From Myxococcota bacterium (GTDB lineage Bacteria > Myxococcota_A > UBA796 > JAJRTE01): 64,000 bases of DNA. The notes below the pieces were generated by a model. That model was not told the origin of the DNA and did not search any database. It worked only from the letters and a program-made list of their open reading frames with translations. The position numbers and the translations under genes were made by a program. Position 1 is the first letter of the stretch. Every line of letters begins with the position of its first letter. The stretch spans positions 22,752-86,751 of the forward strand of contig JAJRTE010000192.1 of the NCBI GenBank assembly GCA_024278455.1, in the 5' to 3' direction. Below, one piece after another: positions 44,960 to 54,901 of the stretch.

Positions 44960-47455
44960 ATGGAGGCACACATGTTCATCGCGCTCGAGCGCCTTCCTCG
45001 CAAGCTGCCCCGATATCCCGGGCTGCTGGCCGTTCTGGGGTTGCTCGCGGTCGGCGTTTCGGACAATCTTGCGCTGGCCCAACAGGCTCCGGAGGCTGAC
45101 AACGTCATCATGGACATCCAGACGTCTGGGGGCCCGGATGATCTGGAGATCGTCATTGCCACCGCCAAGAGGCCTGATTCGAGCGTTTTCGCCCTCTCCT
45201 CGCCAGCGCGGATCGTGGTGGATATCGCCGAAACCACGCCAGGGGCCTTTGTCAACCCCATCGCTGTGGACATCGGGGCTGTCAAGGATATCACGACCAA
45301 GGAGTTCAGGGATGCCGAGGGGATCATCACTCGAGTCACCATCGGGCTCGACACGGTCGTTGACTACGACACGAGCATCGAGCAGAACGCGGTCCGAATC
45401 CGGATACGCCCCAAGCCCCCGGCCGGAGGAGAGATGTCCGAAGGCGAGGGGTTGGACCTGATCGGCGAGGAAATCGCCAGGATGGAGCAGGGCGAATCGA
45501 GCGCATCGAGCGAACAGGTCGAAGAATTGGTCGTCGCCGGCACGCCAACGGTGCGCGAGGCACCTCTCGAGACCCCTCACGCATCGACCGCGGTGGTATC
45601 CGGCGAAGACAGCGGCCTCAACGAGGTGTTGGGCCTGGACTTCCTCCCCTACGAGAAGTACTCCCAGGTGAGGATCACGGCGGAACGGCCGGTGTCGTAC
45701 AAGGTGCACCCTGTCGGCAAGGACAACCAGCTCGTGGTGGACCTCTCGAACGTGGTCTTGCCTCCCAAGTTCCAAAGACCCCTCGATACAAGCGAGTTTC
45801 CCAGCGCCATCAAGATGATATCCGCCTACCCTCTCAGGGGCAGACCCGGCATGGTTCGCCTGGTCGTCAAGCTCCGGGAGCAGATGGAGCCGAGAGTGGA
45901 GGAGCGCGGCAATATCGTGTACTTCGAGTTCCCGGTTCCTGCCAGCATTGCCGCGGGCATTCCTCAGCCGCCCCCTGCCGCCCAGGCTCCTGCCATCGCC
46001 CAGGGCCCGGCACCTGGCGCCGAGGTACCTTCCGCGCAAGGTTTGGGCGCGAGTCCTACCCGAATCTCCTCGACCGGCGAGGTGACTCAGGGTGCATTGC
46101 GGGGCATGGAGGCGGAAGGTTCGCTCGCTGTCCCGGCCAACGACACGCTCGGCAGCAAGCGATATGTGGGGCGCAAGATCTCTATAGATGTGCGGGAAGC
46201 CGACCTGCACAACATATTCCGCATGATCTCCAACGTCAGCAAGCTCAACATCGTGGCCGGGGATAACGTGAGCGGCAAGGTTACCGTTCGGTTGACGGAT
46301 GTCCCGTGGGACCAGGCGTTGGATGTCATTCTGCGATCGAAGAACCTGGGCTACGAAAGAAACGGCAACATCGTTCGGATTGCACCGCTCAAGGACCTCA
46401 AGGATGAGCGGGAATCTCGTCTGAAGGCCCAAAAATCCAAGGAGCAGTTGGAGCCCCTCCACGTCGACATCATCCCTCTCAGCTATGCCGTCGCAGACGA
46501 CATCAAGGACCAAGTCGAGGGAGCGCTGACCGAGCGTGGGCAATTGACGCTCGACACGCGCACCAATTCGCTCGTCGTGGAGGATACTCGGACCGCCCTG
46601 ACAAAGATTCGAGCGCTCGCCGCTTCCCTGGACACACCGACGCCACAGGTCTTGATCGAGGCGCGTGTGGTCGAGGTCAACACGACATTCCTGCGCAACT
46701 TCGGTATTCAATGGGGGGGCGAAGTCAACGCCGGGCCGAATGCAGGGGTCAACACCGGCCTCTATTTCCCCAACGGTATCTACGGCAGCGGCGGGTTGGC
46801 AGATTCCGGGGCGCCCATTCGGGCCAATTCGGGCCAACCCAACTGGGTGGTCGACCTCCCTTCTGCCAACGTGGCCGGCGCCTTGTCTCTCCACCTGGGA
46901 AGCATTTCCGATATCGTGAACGTCGATGTCCGCCTGTCCGCCCTGGAACGGTTCGGCCAGGGCAAGGTCATCTCGAGTCCCAAGGTGATCACGGTGGACA
47001 ACAGCACCGCCAAGATCAGCCAGGGAACGCGTATCCCCTACGAAACCGTTTCCGCCGCCGGTACCTCGGTCCAGTTCATCGAAGCCACCCTCGAGCTGAC
47101 CGTTACTCCGCACATCACGCAGGACAACCGCGTCTTTCTCAAGGTCGAGGTTTCCAACAACCGCCCCGACTTCGCACAGCAGGTCAACGGCAATCCGGCC
47201 ATTGAGGTCAAGGAGGCCACTACCGAGGTCATGGTGAAGGACGGGGACACCACCGTGCTCGGCGGCGTCTACACGCTCAATGAAACCAAGAGTGTAACTG
47301 GGCTACCCGGTCTTCAGAAGATCCCGTTCCTGGGATGGCTCTTCAAGAACAGACTCGAGACTTCGGAACGCAAGGAACTCCTCGTGTTCATCACGCCTCA
47401 TGTCGTGGTGGCATCTTCATCGTCGGACGAAGTGCGTCAGGCGTCGGCCGACTGA
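44960..47455 (+). CDS. pilQ: Type IV pilus secretin PilQ
   Basis: 831 residues from ATG 44960; GTG 44915 is also in frame. A signal peptide (GLLAVLGLLAVGVSDNLALA) precedes two AMIN domains (about 30-130 and 205-310), which bind peptidoglycan, and a Pro/Ala-rich linker. The secretin N-domain follows (KISIDVREADLHNIFRMISN), then NolW-type repeats and the secretin gate with GQGKVISSPKVITVDN and LPGLQKIPFLGWLFK, a hallmark of the family. It forms the outer-membrane channel for the pilus. Partner genes lie directly upstream. Stop TGA. Confidence 0.93.
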   Translation: MEAHMFIALERLPRKLPRYPGLLAVLGLLAVGVSDNLALAQQAPEADNVIMDIQTSGGPDDLEIVIATAKRPDSSVFALSSPARIVVDIAETTPGAFVNPIAVDIGAVKDITTKEFRDAEGIITRVTIGLDTVVDYDTSIEQNAVRIRIRPKPPAGGEMSEGEGLDLIGEEIARMEQGESSASSEQVEELVVAGTPTVREAPLETPHASTAVVSGEDSGLNEVLGLDFLPYEKYSQVRITAERPVSYKVHPVGKDNQLVVDLSNVVLPPKFQRPLDTSEFPSAIKMISAYPLRGRPGMVRLVVKLREQMEPRVEERGNIVYFEFPVPASIAAGIPQPPPAAQAPAIAQGPAPGAEVPSAQGLGASPTRISSTGEVTQGALRGMEAEGSLAVPANDTLGSKRYVGRKISIDVREADLHNIFRMISNVSKLNIVAGDNVSGKVTVRLTDVPWDQALDVILRSKNLGYERNGNIVRIAPLKDLKDERESRLKAQKSKEQLEPLHVDIIPLSYAVADDIKDQVEGALTERGQLTLDTRTNSLVVEDTRTALTKIRALAASLDTPTPQVLIEARVVEVNTTFLRNFGIQWGGEVNAGPNAGVNTGLYFPNGIYGSGGLADSGAPIRANSGQPNWVVDLPSANVAGALSLHLGSISDIVNVDVRLSALERFGQGKVISSPKVITVDNSTAKISQGTRIPYETVSAAGTSVQFIEATLELTVTPHITQDNRVFLKVEVSNNRPDFAQQVNGNPAIEVKEATTEVMVKDGDTTVLGGVYTLNETKSVTGLPGLQKIPFLGWLFKNRLETSERKELLVFITPHVVVASSSSDEVRQASAD

Positions 47456-47547
47456 ACTTTTTTCACACGGCGAGGCGCCCGCGCGGTCGTGGGATCGAGT
47501 TGACGCACGCCTCCTGAAGCCCGGGGGCGTTTCCTGCAAGGGACGTT

Positions 47548-48744
47548 ATGGAAGCAGGTCCAGGGAGCACACCCAAGGGTTCAAACGACGAAGTCGCGCC
47601 GGCCATCGCGCTGCAGCGGGCCTTGGCCGCTCCCCCCGGGTCGCAGTCCGTGGACTGGCTCCAGGTCCCCCTCGAGGACCGCTCTTATGGAATCGCATTC
47701 CAGGCTGGCGGGCGTCACGAGTTGGGAACGAGGATCGCGCAGTTGTTCCCTGGCGCGCGCCGCACGGCCGTGGTGACCAATCCCACTGTCGGCTCGTTGT
47801 ACTTCTCGGATGTGTCGGCCTCATTGGTGGCAGCAGGGCTCTCGGCGCACCGCATCGACATTCCCGACAGCGAAACTGCCAAGAGTTTGCAGGTGGCCGA
47901 AAGGGTTATCGACCAGCTTATCACGGCCAGATTCGAGCGCAGCGAACCCGTGATCGCCTTGGGCGGCGGTGTTGTGGGTGACCTTGCCGGTTTCGTGGCA
48001 TCCATCTACTTGCGCTCGGTGCCTTATGTGTAGGTGCCCACCACGCTCCTCGCACAGGTGGACTCGAGCATCGGGGGCAAGACCGCTGTCAACAGTCCTC
48101 GAGGGAAGAACCTCATTGGGACATTCTACCAGCCGAAGCACGTGTTGGTAGACGTGGAAGTGCTTGCCACCCTACCCGATGTGGAGTTCAGGGCGGGCAT
48201 GGCCGAGGTCATCAAGTATGGCGCTATCCGTGACGTGGCATTCTTCGAGTTCCTGGAGAAGCACGTCTCTGACATCTCCGCCCGCAACACGGACGTGCTC
48301 GAGCAGGTCATCTTTCGTTCCTGTGCCAACAAGGCGCAGGTCGTGATGGCAGATGAGCGAGAACAGGGCCAGCGCGCGCTGCTCAACTTCGGCCATACCC
48401 TTGGACACGCTTTCGAGACGCTCGGGGAATATGCGGGCCTGCGTCATGGCGAGGCTATTGCAATGGGAATGGTATTCGCCTCGTGGTTGGCTTGCACCCT
48501 GGGATTCTGCGACGACAGTGTTGAATCCCGGCTGGCCGCGCTTTTCGATGCCTTTGGCCTGCCGACACGTCCTCCCGAGTGCACCCCGAAGGAATGCCTG
48601 AACATCATGGCGCTTGACAAGAAAGTCCGAAGAGGCAAGGTGCGCTTCGTCCTTCTCGAGGCACTGGGTCGAGCCTTCTTGCACCCCTTGTCTCTCGAGG
48701 CGATCGAGCCGAGTCTGGCCGAGTTTCTGTCAGTTCGCTGTTGA
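47548..48744 (+). CDS. aroB: 3-dehydroquinate synthase, reading frame interrupted by one in-frame TAG
   Basis: Read through, 398 residues. AroB makes 3-dehydroquinate from DAHP using NAD and a metal. NAD-site segment ALGGGVVGDLAGF, substrate region LLAQVDSSIGGKTAVN, and metal ligands in MAEVIKYG, HTLGHAFE and RHGEAIAMGM are all present. Codon 162 (48031-48033) is TAG at a position that is nearly always Gln in AroB (YV-stop-VPTTLLAQ); a single C-to-T change would turn CAG into TAG. The frame is otherwise intact. The second half would have to start at GTG 48034, without a ribosome site. An extra 30-residue N-terminus precedes the normal AroB start. No aroK is found between pilQ and aroB. Confidence 0.88.
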
Positions 48745-48770
48745 CAGTGCCGGCTCGAAGCCGGTAGAGT
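48741..48770 (+). promoter_or_regulatory. Promoter with operator-like inverted repeat after aroB
   Basis: TTGACA (48741-48746), which overlaps the aroB stop codon, 18-base spacer, TAGAGT (48765-48770). The spacer contains a perfect inverted repeat, CCGGCT-CGA-AGCCGG (48750-48764), in a typical repressor position. It would drive the lipoprotein at 48864 and possibly the genes beyond. Confidence 0.5.
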
Positions 48771-48863
48771 AGAATGGGTGTCGGGGATTGGGTGGACCCG
48801 CGGGCTCGCTCCTCTGCTGCAAGTCGAACCCGGGATATCGAACGAGAACTACGAGGCTCACCA

Positions 48864-49448
48864 ATGGGACATGGGAAGACAATTGTTTTGGGGGGCGCCA
48901 GCTTATTGTTGCTGGCGAGTTGTACCAGCGAACTGCCGTACCCTGCTCCCCTTGGGTCCGAACTGAGTGTCAATCCTCCCGAGTACACGGTGAACGCCAC
49001 CGATATCCTGGCGGTATTCGACGTGGTCGTATGGAACCCACAGGACGAGATGTTGATGAACAACATCCTCGTTACCGTGAAGTCCTCTTATCCAGGTGTG
49101 ATCCTGGTGCCAGAGACTGCCATACTGAGTCTCAGCAACGAGGACACGGACTGGCAGGTCCCGGCCTCGGAGTGGTACTATCAGCTCACCAACGTGGCAG
49201 ACGACGACGTGCAGCCCGACCTTCTCGAGATCGCCACCGACTACCGAGGGATCGCTCGAGCATACGTTTATATCAAGTGCTTGCCCATGAAATGCGGCAC
49301 CCTCATCTTGGACAGTTGCGAGGTGGACGCTGAGCGGGCGGCCAATCCGGATGATGATACCTACGACAGTTGCCAATATGCCAAGGCGCAGATATATGTT
49401 TCCATCGGCGTCGATTCGGAGACCATTGTCATATCTGCAGGCAAGTAG
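48864..49448 (+). CDS. Lipoprotein of unknown function
   Basis: 194 residues from ATG 48864; upstream in-frame starts would put the signal sequence inside the protein. The lipobox LLLLASC is followed by a beta-rich domain with EYTVNATDILAVFDVVVWNP and ILVPETAILSLSNED, which looks immunoglobulin-like. Two cysteine pairs (KCLPMKCG and DSCEV/DSCQY) may form disulfides. I do not recognise a family. It lies between aroB and a TPR gene and ends with TAG. Confidence 0.6.
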   Translation: MGHGKTIVLGGASLLLLASCTSELPYPAPLGSELSVNPPEYTVNATDILAVFDVVVWNPQDEMLMNNILVTVKSSYPGVILVPETAILSLSNEDTDWQVPASEWYYQLTNVADDDVQPDLLEIATDYRGIARAYVYIKCLPMKCGTLILDSCEVDAERAANPDDDTYDSCQYAKAQIYVSIGVDSETIVISAGK

Positions 49449-49475
49449 TGTTCTGGCAGCCCGAGGTGTCCTCGC

Positions 49476-50078
49476 GTGTCCACCCTCAGCCGAATTCTGA
49501 ACCGCGGCCGGTTTCCGGAAGGGGAAGAAGAGCTGGAACGGCTCGGCCAGGTGCTCGAGCAAGACCCCTTGTCTACCCAGTTCGTCCTCTTGGCTGACAG
49601 ACTCCTTCGCAGAGGGATGCACGACGATGCGATCGCCCTGTGCCAGCGCGGGCTTGCCAGCCATCCCAACTATGCAAGCGGTCACCTCGCGCTCGCCAGG
49701 GCCTACCAGCTCTCCGGCGACCTCGAGCGCGCTGCCGAGGCGTTCCGGCGCGTGGTGGAACTCGCCCCGGACAACATCGCCGGCCACCTTGGCTTGAGTG
49801 AACTCTATGAGATGCAGGGGCGCCTGGGCGATGCAACGGTGCACATCCGTGCCGCAATGCAGCTCGGCGCGGATGGCCCGGCGGTGAGGGAACGGCTCGA
49901 GCGCGTCAGCCAAGTCGAGGAGCCAAGCCAGACCGGGCCGGCGCCGGCAGTCGGCAATTCTGTCGAGTCAGCCTCCTCTGCCCTCGAGCTGTTGAAAGAG
50001 AAGCAGGACGCTCTCGAGGCGTTCCGCAGGCGCTTTCGAACGATGGGGGCCACGATAGGAGGTGGCACGAGTGAGTGA
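49476..50078 (+). CDS. TPR-repeat protein
   Basis: 200 residues from GTG 49476. Three TPR units ([40 protein letters not shown] and [15 protein letters not shown]) make a compact scaffold; the last third is Ser/Glu-rich with a final amphipathic helix. No signal peptide. Its end overlaps the aroQ start region, and the aroQ ribosome site lies within this gene. Confidence 0.7.
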   Translation: MSTLSRILNRGRFPEGEEELERLGQVLEQDPLSTQFVLLADRLLRRGMHDDAIALCQRGLASHPNYASGHLALARAYQLSGDLERAAEAFRRVVELAPDNIAGHLGLSELYEMQGRLGDATVHIRAAMQLGADGPAVRERLERVSQVEEPSQTGPAPAVGNSVESASSALELLKEKQDALEAFRRRFRTMGATIGGGTSE

Positions 50079-50544
50079 GGAACGCAGACGTATCTTGGTC
50101 ATCCACGGGCCAAACCTGAACTTGCTCGGGGTGCGGGAGCCGGGCCACTATGGCCAGATGACGCTTCCGGAGATCGAACGTGAATTGGCGGCGATCGCCG
50201 GTTCGATGGGATACGAAATCGTCTCCTTCCAGTCCAATCACGAGGGCGCCTTGGTGGAGCGCATCCAGGCGGAGCGGGAACGTGTTCGGGGTGTGCTGAT
50301 CAATCCCGCGGCGTACACGCACACCAGCGTGGCGATCCGTGACGCCTTGCTTGCCGTGGGACTTCCCGTGGTGGAGGTGCATCTGTCGAACATACACCGG
50401 CGCGAGGCGTTTCGACGGCACTCCTACGTGGCGGACATTGCCGTGGGGCAGTTGACGGGGCTTGGTCCAGACAGCTATTTTCTGGGACTTGTCGCATTGA
50501 TAAACCATATCGAGGGGTTTCGGGGATTGCCCCGCGCCTCCTGA
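50071..50544 (+). CDS. aroQ: Type II 3-dehydroquinate dehydratase AroQ
   Basis: 157 residues of the type II dehydroquinase. It opens with [21 protein letters not shown], whose Tyr is the catalytic base, then [33 protein letters not shown] and [15 protein letters not shown]. It converts 3-dehydroquinate to 3-dehydroshikimate, the next step after AroB. GTG 50071 is preferred over GTG 50062 because AGGAGG (50057-50062) is correctly spaced for it. Confidence 0.92.
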   Translation: MSEERRRILVIHGPNLNLLGVREPGHYGQMTLPEIERELAAIAGSMGYEIVSFQSNHEGALVERIQAERERVRGVLINPAAYTHTSVAIRDALLAVGLPVVEVHLSNIHRREAFRRHSYVADIAVGQLTGLGPDSYFLGLVALINHIEGFRGLPRAS

Positions 50545-50563
50545 CACGACGGGAACAGACGAC

Positions 50564-51007
<444 letters not shown>

Positions 51008-51050
51008 TCGTGTCCCCCTGTACTTGTGGCTTGCGATCTCGGAGTCCCCG

Positions 51051-52403
51051 ATGTTCAAGAAAGTGCTCATCGCCAACCGAGGGGAAATCGCGCTGCGTGT
51101 CGTCCGTGCATGTCGCGAACTCGGAATAGAGACGGTCGCCATTCACTCCGAGGCCGATCGGAAGTCTCTCCATGTACGATTCGCAGCCGAGTCCGTATGT
51201 GTCGGACCTGCCGACGTGCAGGAGAGCTATCTCAACATTCCAGCCATCATCAGTGCCGCGCTGGTGACGGGGTGCGACGCCGTCCATCCCGGCTATGGGT
51301 TTCTCGCGGAGAACGCTCGGTTCGCCGAGATGTGCGAGCGTAGCGGGCTTCATTTCATCGGGCCGTCCCCCGAGGTGATCCGCACCATGGGAGACAAGGT
51401 GCTTGCCCGGGAAATCGGGCGAAAGGCGGGGGTCCCGATGGTGCCGGGCAGCGAGGGCGCCCTGGGTGACCCCTCGTCTGCGGTGACCGTTGCCCGGCAA
51501 ATCGGTTTTCCGGTCATTGTCAAGGCGAGCGGCGGTGGTGGCGGACGTGGCATGAAGATCGCCAGGAGTCCCGACGAACTCGAGCGCCTCGTCCGCGTGG
51601 CCCAGTCCGAGGCACTCCTGGCCTTTGGCAACCCGGAAGTGTACCTGGAGAAGTTCTTCATCGACCCCCGCCACGTCGAGGTTCAGGTGGTCGCGGACAA
51701 GCATGGCGCTGCTGTCCACTTGGGAGAACGGGATTGTTCGGTTCAGCGCAGGTTCCAGAAGGTGGTCGAGGAAGCGCCGGCCCCCGGACTTCCGAGACAG
51801 GTGGTCGCCGACATGGGAGAGGCCGCTGTATCGCTTTGCCAGAGTGTCGGCTACACAACGGTCGGGACGGTCGAATTCCTCGTCGACGACAGCAACCGCT
51901 TCTACTTCATCGAAATGAACACCCGCATCCAGGTCGAGCACCCGGTAACCGAGATGATCACGGGTGTCGACATCTGCAAGAGCCAGATACTGCTGGCTGC
52001 GGGCGAGCGGCTCAAGTTGCGGCAGCGCGACATCAAGTCCATGGGGCACGCCATCGAATGTCGTATCAACGCCGAGGACCCCGTTACCTTTCGCCCATCA
52101 CCCGGAGTGATTTCCGAGTACTACCAGCCTGGGGGGATTGGCGTGAGGGTGGACACGGCCGTGACGGCACATTCCATCGTCGCGCCCCACTACGACTCGC
52201 TGATCGCCAAGCTCATCGTACATGGCGCCGACCGTGCGGAGACGTTGAGACGTCTCAGGTGGGCGCTGGAGCAGTATGTCATCGACGGTATCAAGACGAA
52301 CATTCCTTTCCATCGCCGGCTTCTGGTGCACCGGCCATACGTGGAGGGCCGGTTGAATACCGGGCTTCTCAACAATGTGATCGACCAGGGCGAGGGGCCG
52401 TAA
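51051..52403 (+). CDS. accC: Biotin carboxylase of acetyl-CoA carboxylase
   Basis: 450 residues, the usual length. MFKKVLIANRGEIALRVVRA opens the pre-ATP-grasp domain. The ATP-grasp loop is KASGGGGGRGMKIA, and the catalytic region includes HVEVQVVADKHG, GERDCSVQRRFQKV and the FIEMNTRIQVEHPVTE block. It carboxylates the biotin on AccB using ATP and bicarbonate. GGAG precedes ATG 51051. It ends with TAA followed by a T-run (52405-52414) without a clear hairpin. Confidence 0.95.
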   Translation: MFKKVLIANRGEIALRVVRACRELGIETVAIHSEADRKSLHVRFAAESVCVGPADVQESYLNIPAIISAALVTGCDAVHPGYGFLAENARFAEMCERSGLHFIGPSPEVIRTMGDKVLAREIGRKAGVPMVPGSEGALGDPSSAVTVARQIGFPVIVKASGGGGGRGMKIARSPDELERLVRVAQSEALLAFGNPEVYLEKFFIDPRHVEVQVVADKHGAAVHLGERDCSVQRRFQKVVEEAPAPGLPRQVVADMGEAAVSLCQSVGYTTVGTVEFLVDDSNRFYFIEMNTRIQVEHPVTEMITGVDICKSQILLAAGERLKLRQRDIKSMGHAIECRINAEDPVTFRPSPGVISEYYQPGGIGVRVDTAVTAHSIVAPHYDSLIAKLIVHGADRAETLRRLRWALEQYVIDGIKTNIPFHRRLLVHRPYVEGRLNTGLLNNVIDQGEGP

Positions 52404-52431
52404 CACCTTTTTTTCTGTGAGGAATATCTGG

Positions 52432-52460
52432 TTGACTACCCCCCTGCGCTGGGGCAAAAT
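52432..52460 (+). promoter_or_regulatory. Promoter of the large TPR gene
   Basis: TTGACT (52432-52437), 17-base spacer, CAAAAT (52455-52460). It gives a leader of about 100 bases to the TTG start at 52565. Confidence 0.45.
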
Positions 52461-52564
52461 GAAATGTGCTGGGCTTGGTCCGTACAGGGGAGGCGTCTGC
52501 GCCTCGTGGAATCCGGCTGACAGTTCTCTGGCTCAAACCCCTGGATCCAAGAAGGTCACAACCC

Positions 52565-54874
52565 TTGGCAAAGAAAGATTCTTATCTCAAGTCTGCTCAG
52601 AAGTTCCTCCTCAAGGGACAACTGGACAGGGCCATCAAGGACTACTACAAGGCCCTCGAGTGCGACCACCGTGACTATCGCGTGAGGCACAAACTCGGTG
52701 AGTTGCTGTCGAGGCAGGGCAATCGAGGTGAAGCCATCAACGAACTGGGAATCGTTGCCGAGGCTTACGCCAAAGACGGCTTCGACCTCAAGGCCATAGC
52801 CGTCTACAAGCAGATGATAAAGCTGAAGCCTGACTTGTACGACGTGCACCTCAAGCTCGGCGACCTGTACCAGCAGCTCTCCCTGATGTCCGAGGCTGCC
52901 GAACACTATTCCCTGGTCGCCGACTACTATGAAGTGGAAGGCACCAGCAGGGATTGTGTCGAAGTCTTCCGCCGGATCGTGGAACTCAGCCCCGATGACA
53001 TCCACGCCAAGCTCAAGCTCGCCGAGTACCACATACGCGAGGGAGAAAACGACGCAGCGCTCAAGCTCTATTACAGTGTGGCCGGAGTCCTGAAGGAGAA
53101 GCAGCGTACCGAGGAACTCGTTCGTGTCTACGAACGCTTGATCCAACTCGATCCCTCCAAGCTCGAGACCTACAAATCTCTCGCCGAGTTGTATCTGCAG
53201 GCCGGAGACCCCCGCCGCGCCCTCGCAAAACTCCAGATCTGCTTCAAGGCCGACTCGAGCGACGAAACCACCCTTCGGCTACTCGGCGAAGCATTCCTTT
53301 CCATGAACCAGATCCCGAAGGCGAAATCGGTCTTCAAGGAACTGGCACGCATCTACGCCTACCAGGGCTTCCCTGACAAACAGCGCGAGATCTTCGAACG
53401 CGTGCACCGCATGGACCCCACCGACCCGGACGCTCTCGAGCTGCTTTTCGGGAGCCGCCTTCCGCCCGATTCGGCTCACGTCTCCGGCGAACAAGACCAG
53501 CGCGGAGGCCGCCTGTCGGCCGTCCCTGCTCCTGTCGTCGCGCGTCCCGTCGAGGCCCCGTCGCCAGCACCAGAGGCCGGGGGCGTTGAGCCTGCGCACA
53601 CAGCGACTCCCCCGGCCGGGCCGGGCGCACAAGAATCGCAGTCGCTGACGGCGATTCCAGCCCACGTCAGCAAGCTCATGGCCGAAGTGGATGTGTATCT
53701 AGAGTACAACCTGCTGGAAAAGGCGGCCAGTCATCTCGCGAGCATCATCGAGAAGGCGCCTTCCTGCTATGCCGCGCGGAAAAAGCGGAGGGACCTGCTG
53801 ATCAAGCGCGGGCGCAAGCCAGAAGCTGCGGCGGAATCAGCCGAAATGTCCCTTCTCGCCTCCACTGCCGGCGAACACGGTCAGGCGCGGGAAGACCTTG
53901 AACTCGCCGTCGAACTGGACCCCGGCAACCTTCAGTATGAGCACGCACTGGCATCGTTGCGGCGCATGGTGGCTGCTCCCGGCGAACCCGTATCCCCGGC
54001 CCTCCATTTCAACGCCACATCTGCTGCGGACATCGAGATCGAGGAGGAGGATGACTCCTGTGTGAGTCTCAGCCAGGGCCTTGTGTCGCCCGCTTTCCAG
54101 GAAGATGTCGACCTGGTCGATGACAGCACGGGGGAAGCGCAATCGATCTACCTGACATTGACGGGCACCGACGTGCAGTTCGTTGGCCTCGATGGAGAAA
54201 CGGAAGGGGTGGAAGGGGCGGAAGTTATCGGTTCGGGCGGGACGGATACGGCTGCGGGCCGAGCCGGCGCCGAAGACGACGCCTCCCGACCTGTCGAGGC
54301 CCCTCCGCCACCGGCGCTGGCTCCCGATGGCGAGGCAGGCGTCTTCGCGTTCCAGGAATCTGCCGAACTTGTCGAGGATGACGAAGCCGAGTTGGACCTG
54401 GTTTCGGAAATCGAGCACGAACTCGGCGACCAGGAGGATTCGCCCGAGGCGCTCGAGATGTTGAGGCAGCGGTCCAGCTCGGTGGAGCTGGCACAGGCAT
54501 ACTTTCAGTTGGGGTTGTTCGATGAGGCGCTGAAAGAACTCGACAACGTCGGCCCGAACGCACAGGAGAGTGCCTCTGCTTTGTGGCTCAGGGGCCGGTG
54601 CCGCTTCCAGAAGGGAGAGGTCCCCGAAGCCATCCGGCTGTTCCAGGCAACACTCAACCGAACAGACCTGTCGGAGACCCAGGAACTCTCGGTCCTTTTT
54701 GACTTGGGGTTGGCGTACGAGGCACAGGGAAACTTCGCGCTCGCCCTGGACCTGTTCGACGAAATCTACAGTATCAATGAGCATTTTCGACACCGAGAAG
54801 TAGGTGCGAAGCTCGCTGAACTCACGGCCAGGGTTCCCGGTAGGAAGAAGGGGAGCATGGGGTCGGCGCGGTGA
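52565..54874 (+). CDS. Large TPR-repeat protein
   Basis: About 769 residues from TTG 52565, which is preceded by AAGAAGG at good spacing; the longer ATG at 52466 adds a Pro/Arg-rich stretch unlike the family. The opening AKKDSYLKSAQKFLLKGQLD is common to TPR proteins of deltaproteobacteria. TPRs fill residues 1-300 (for example AIAVYKQMIKLKPDLYDVHL, RVYERLIQLDPSKLETYKSL). A Pro-rich linker, a second helical block (420-500), an acidic disordered region (500-650) and two more TPRs at the C-terminus follow. No catalytic domain or signal peptide. Likely a cytoplasmic scaffold; partners unknown. Confidence 0.75.
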   Translation: MAKKDSYLKSAQKFLLKGQLDRAIKDYYKALECDHRDYRVRHKLGELLSRQGNRGEAINELGIVAEAYAKDGFDLKAIAVYKQMIKLKPDLYDVHLKLGDLYQQLSLMSEAAEHYSLVADYYEVEGTSRDCVEVFRRIVELSPDDIHAKLKLAEYHIREGENDAALKLYYSVAGVLKEKQRTEELVRVYERLIQLDPSKLETYKSLAELYLQAGDPRRALAKLQICFKADSSDETTLRLLGEAFLSMNQIPKAKSVFKELARIYAYQGFPDKQREIFERVHRMDPTDPDALELLFGSRLPPDSAHVSGEQDQRGGRLSAVPAPVVARPVEAPSPAPEAGGVEPAHTATPPAGPGAQESQSLTAIPAHVSKLMAEVDVYLEYNLLEKAASHLASIIEKAPSCYAARKKRRDLLIKRGRKPEAAAESAEMSLLASTAGEHGQAREDLELAVELDPGNLQYEHALASLRRMVAAPGEPVSPALHFNATSAADIEIEEEDDSCVSLSQGLVSPAFQEDVDLVDDSTGEAQSIYLTLTGTDVQFVGLDGETEGVEGAEVIGSGGTDTAAGRAGAEDDASRPVEAPPPPALAPDGEAGVFAFQESAELVEDDEAELDLVSEIEHELGDQEDSPEALEMLRQRSSSVELAQAYFQLGLFDEALKELDNVGPNAQESASALWLRGRCRFQKGEVPEAIRLFQATLNRTDLSETQELSVLFDLGLAYEAQGNFALALDLFDEIYSINEHFRHREVGAKLAELTARVPGRKKGSMGSAR

Positions 54875-54901
54875 TTCGCACTTCCTCGTACCGAGTCTCT
54901 G

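Noticed and set aside
44885..44960. pilP and pilQ (and the 48864 lipoprotein and the 49476 TPR gene) joined in frame by a TAG
   Set aside because: Both members of each pair are complete proteins with their own starts; about one neighbour pair in three is in frame by chance.
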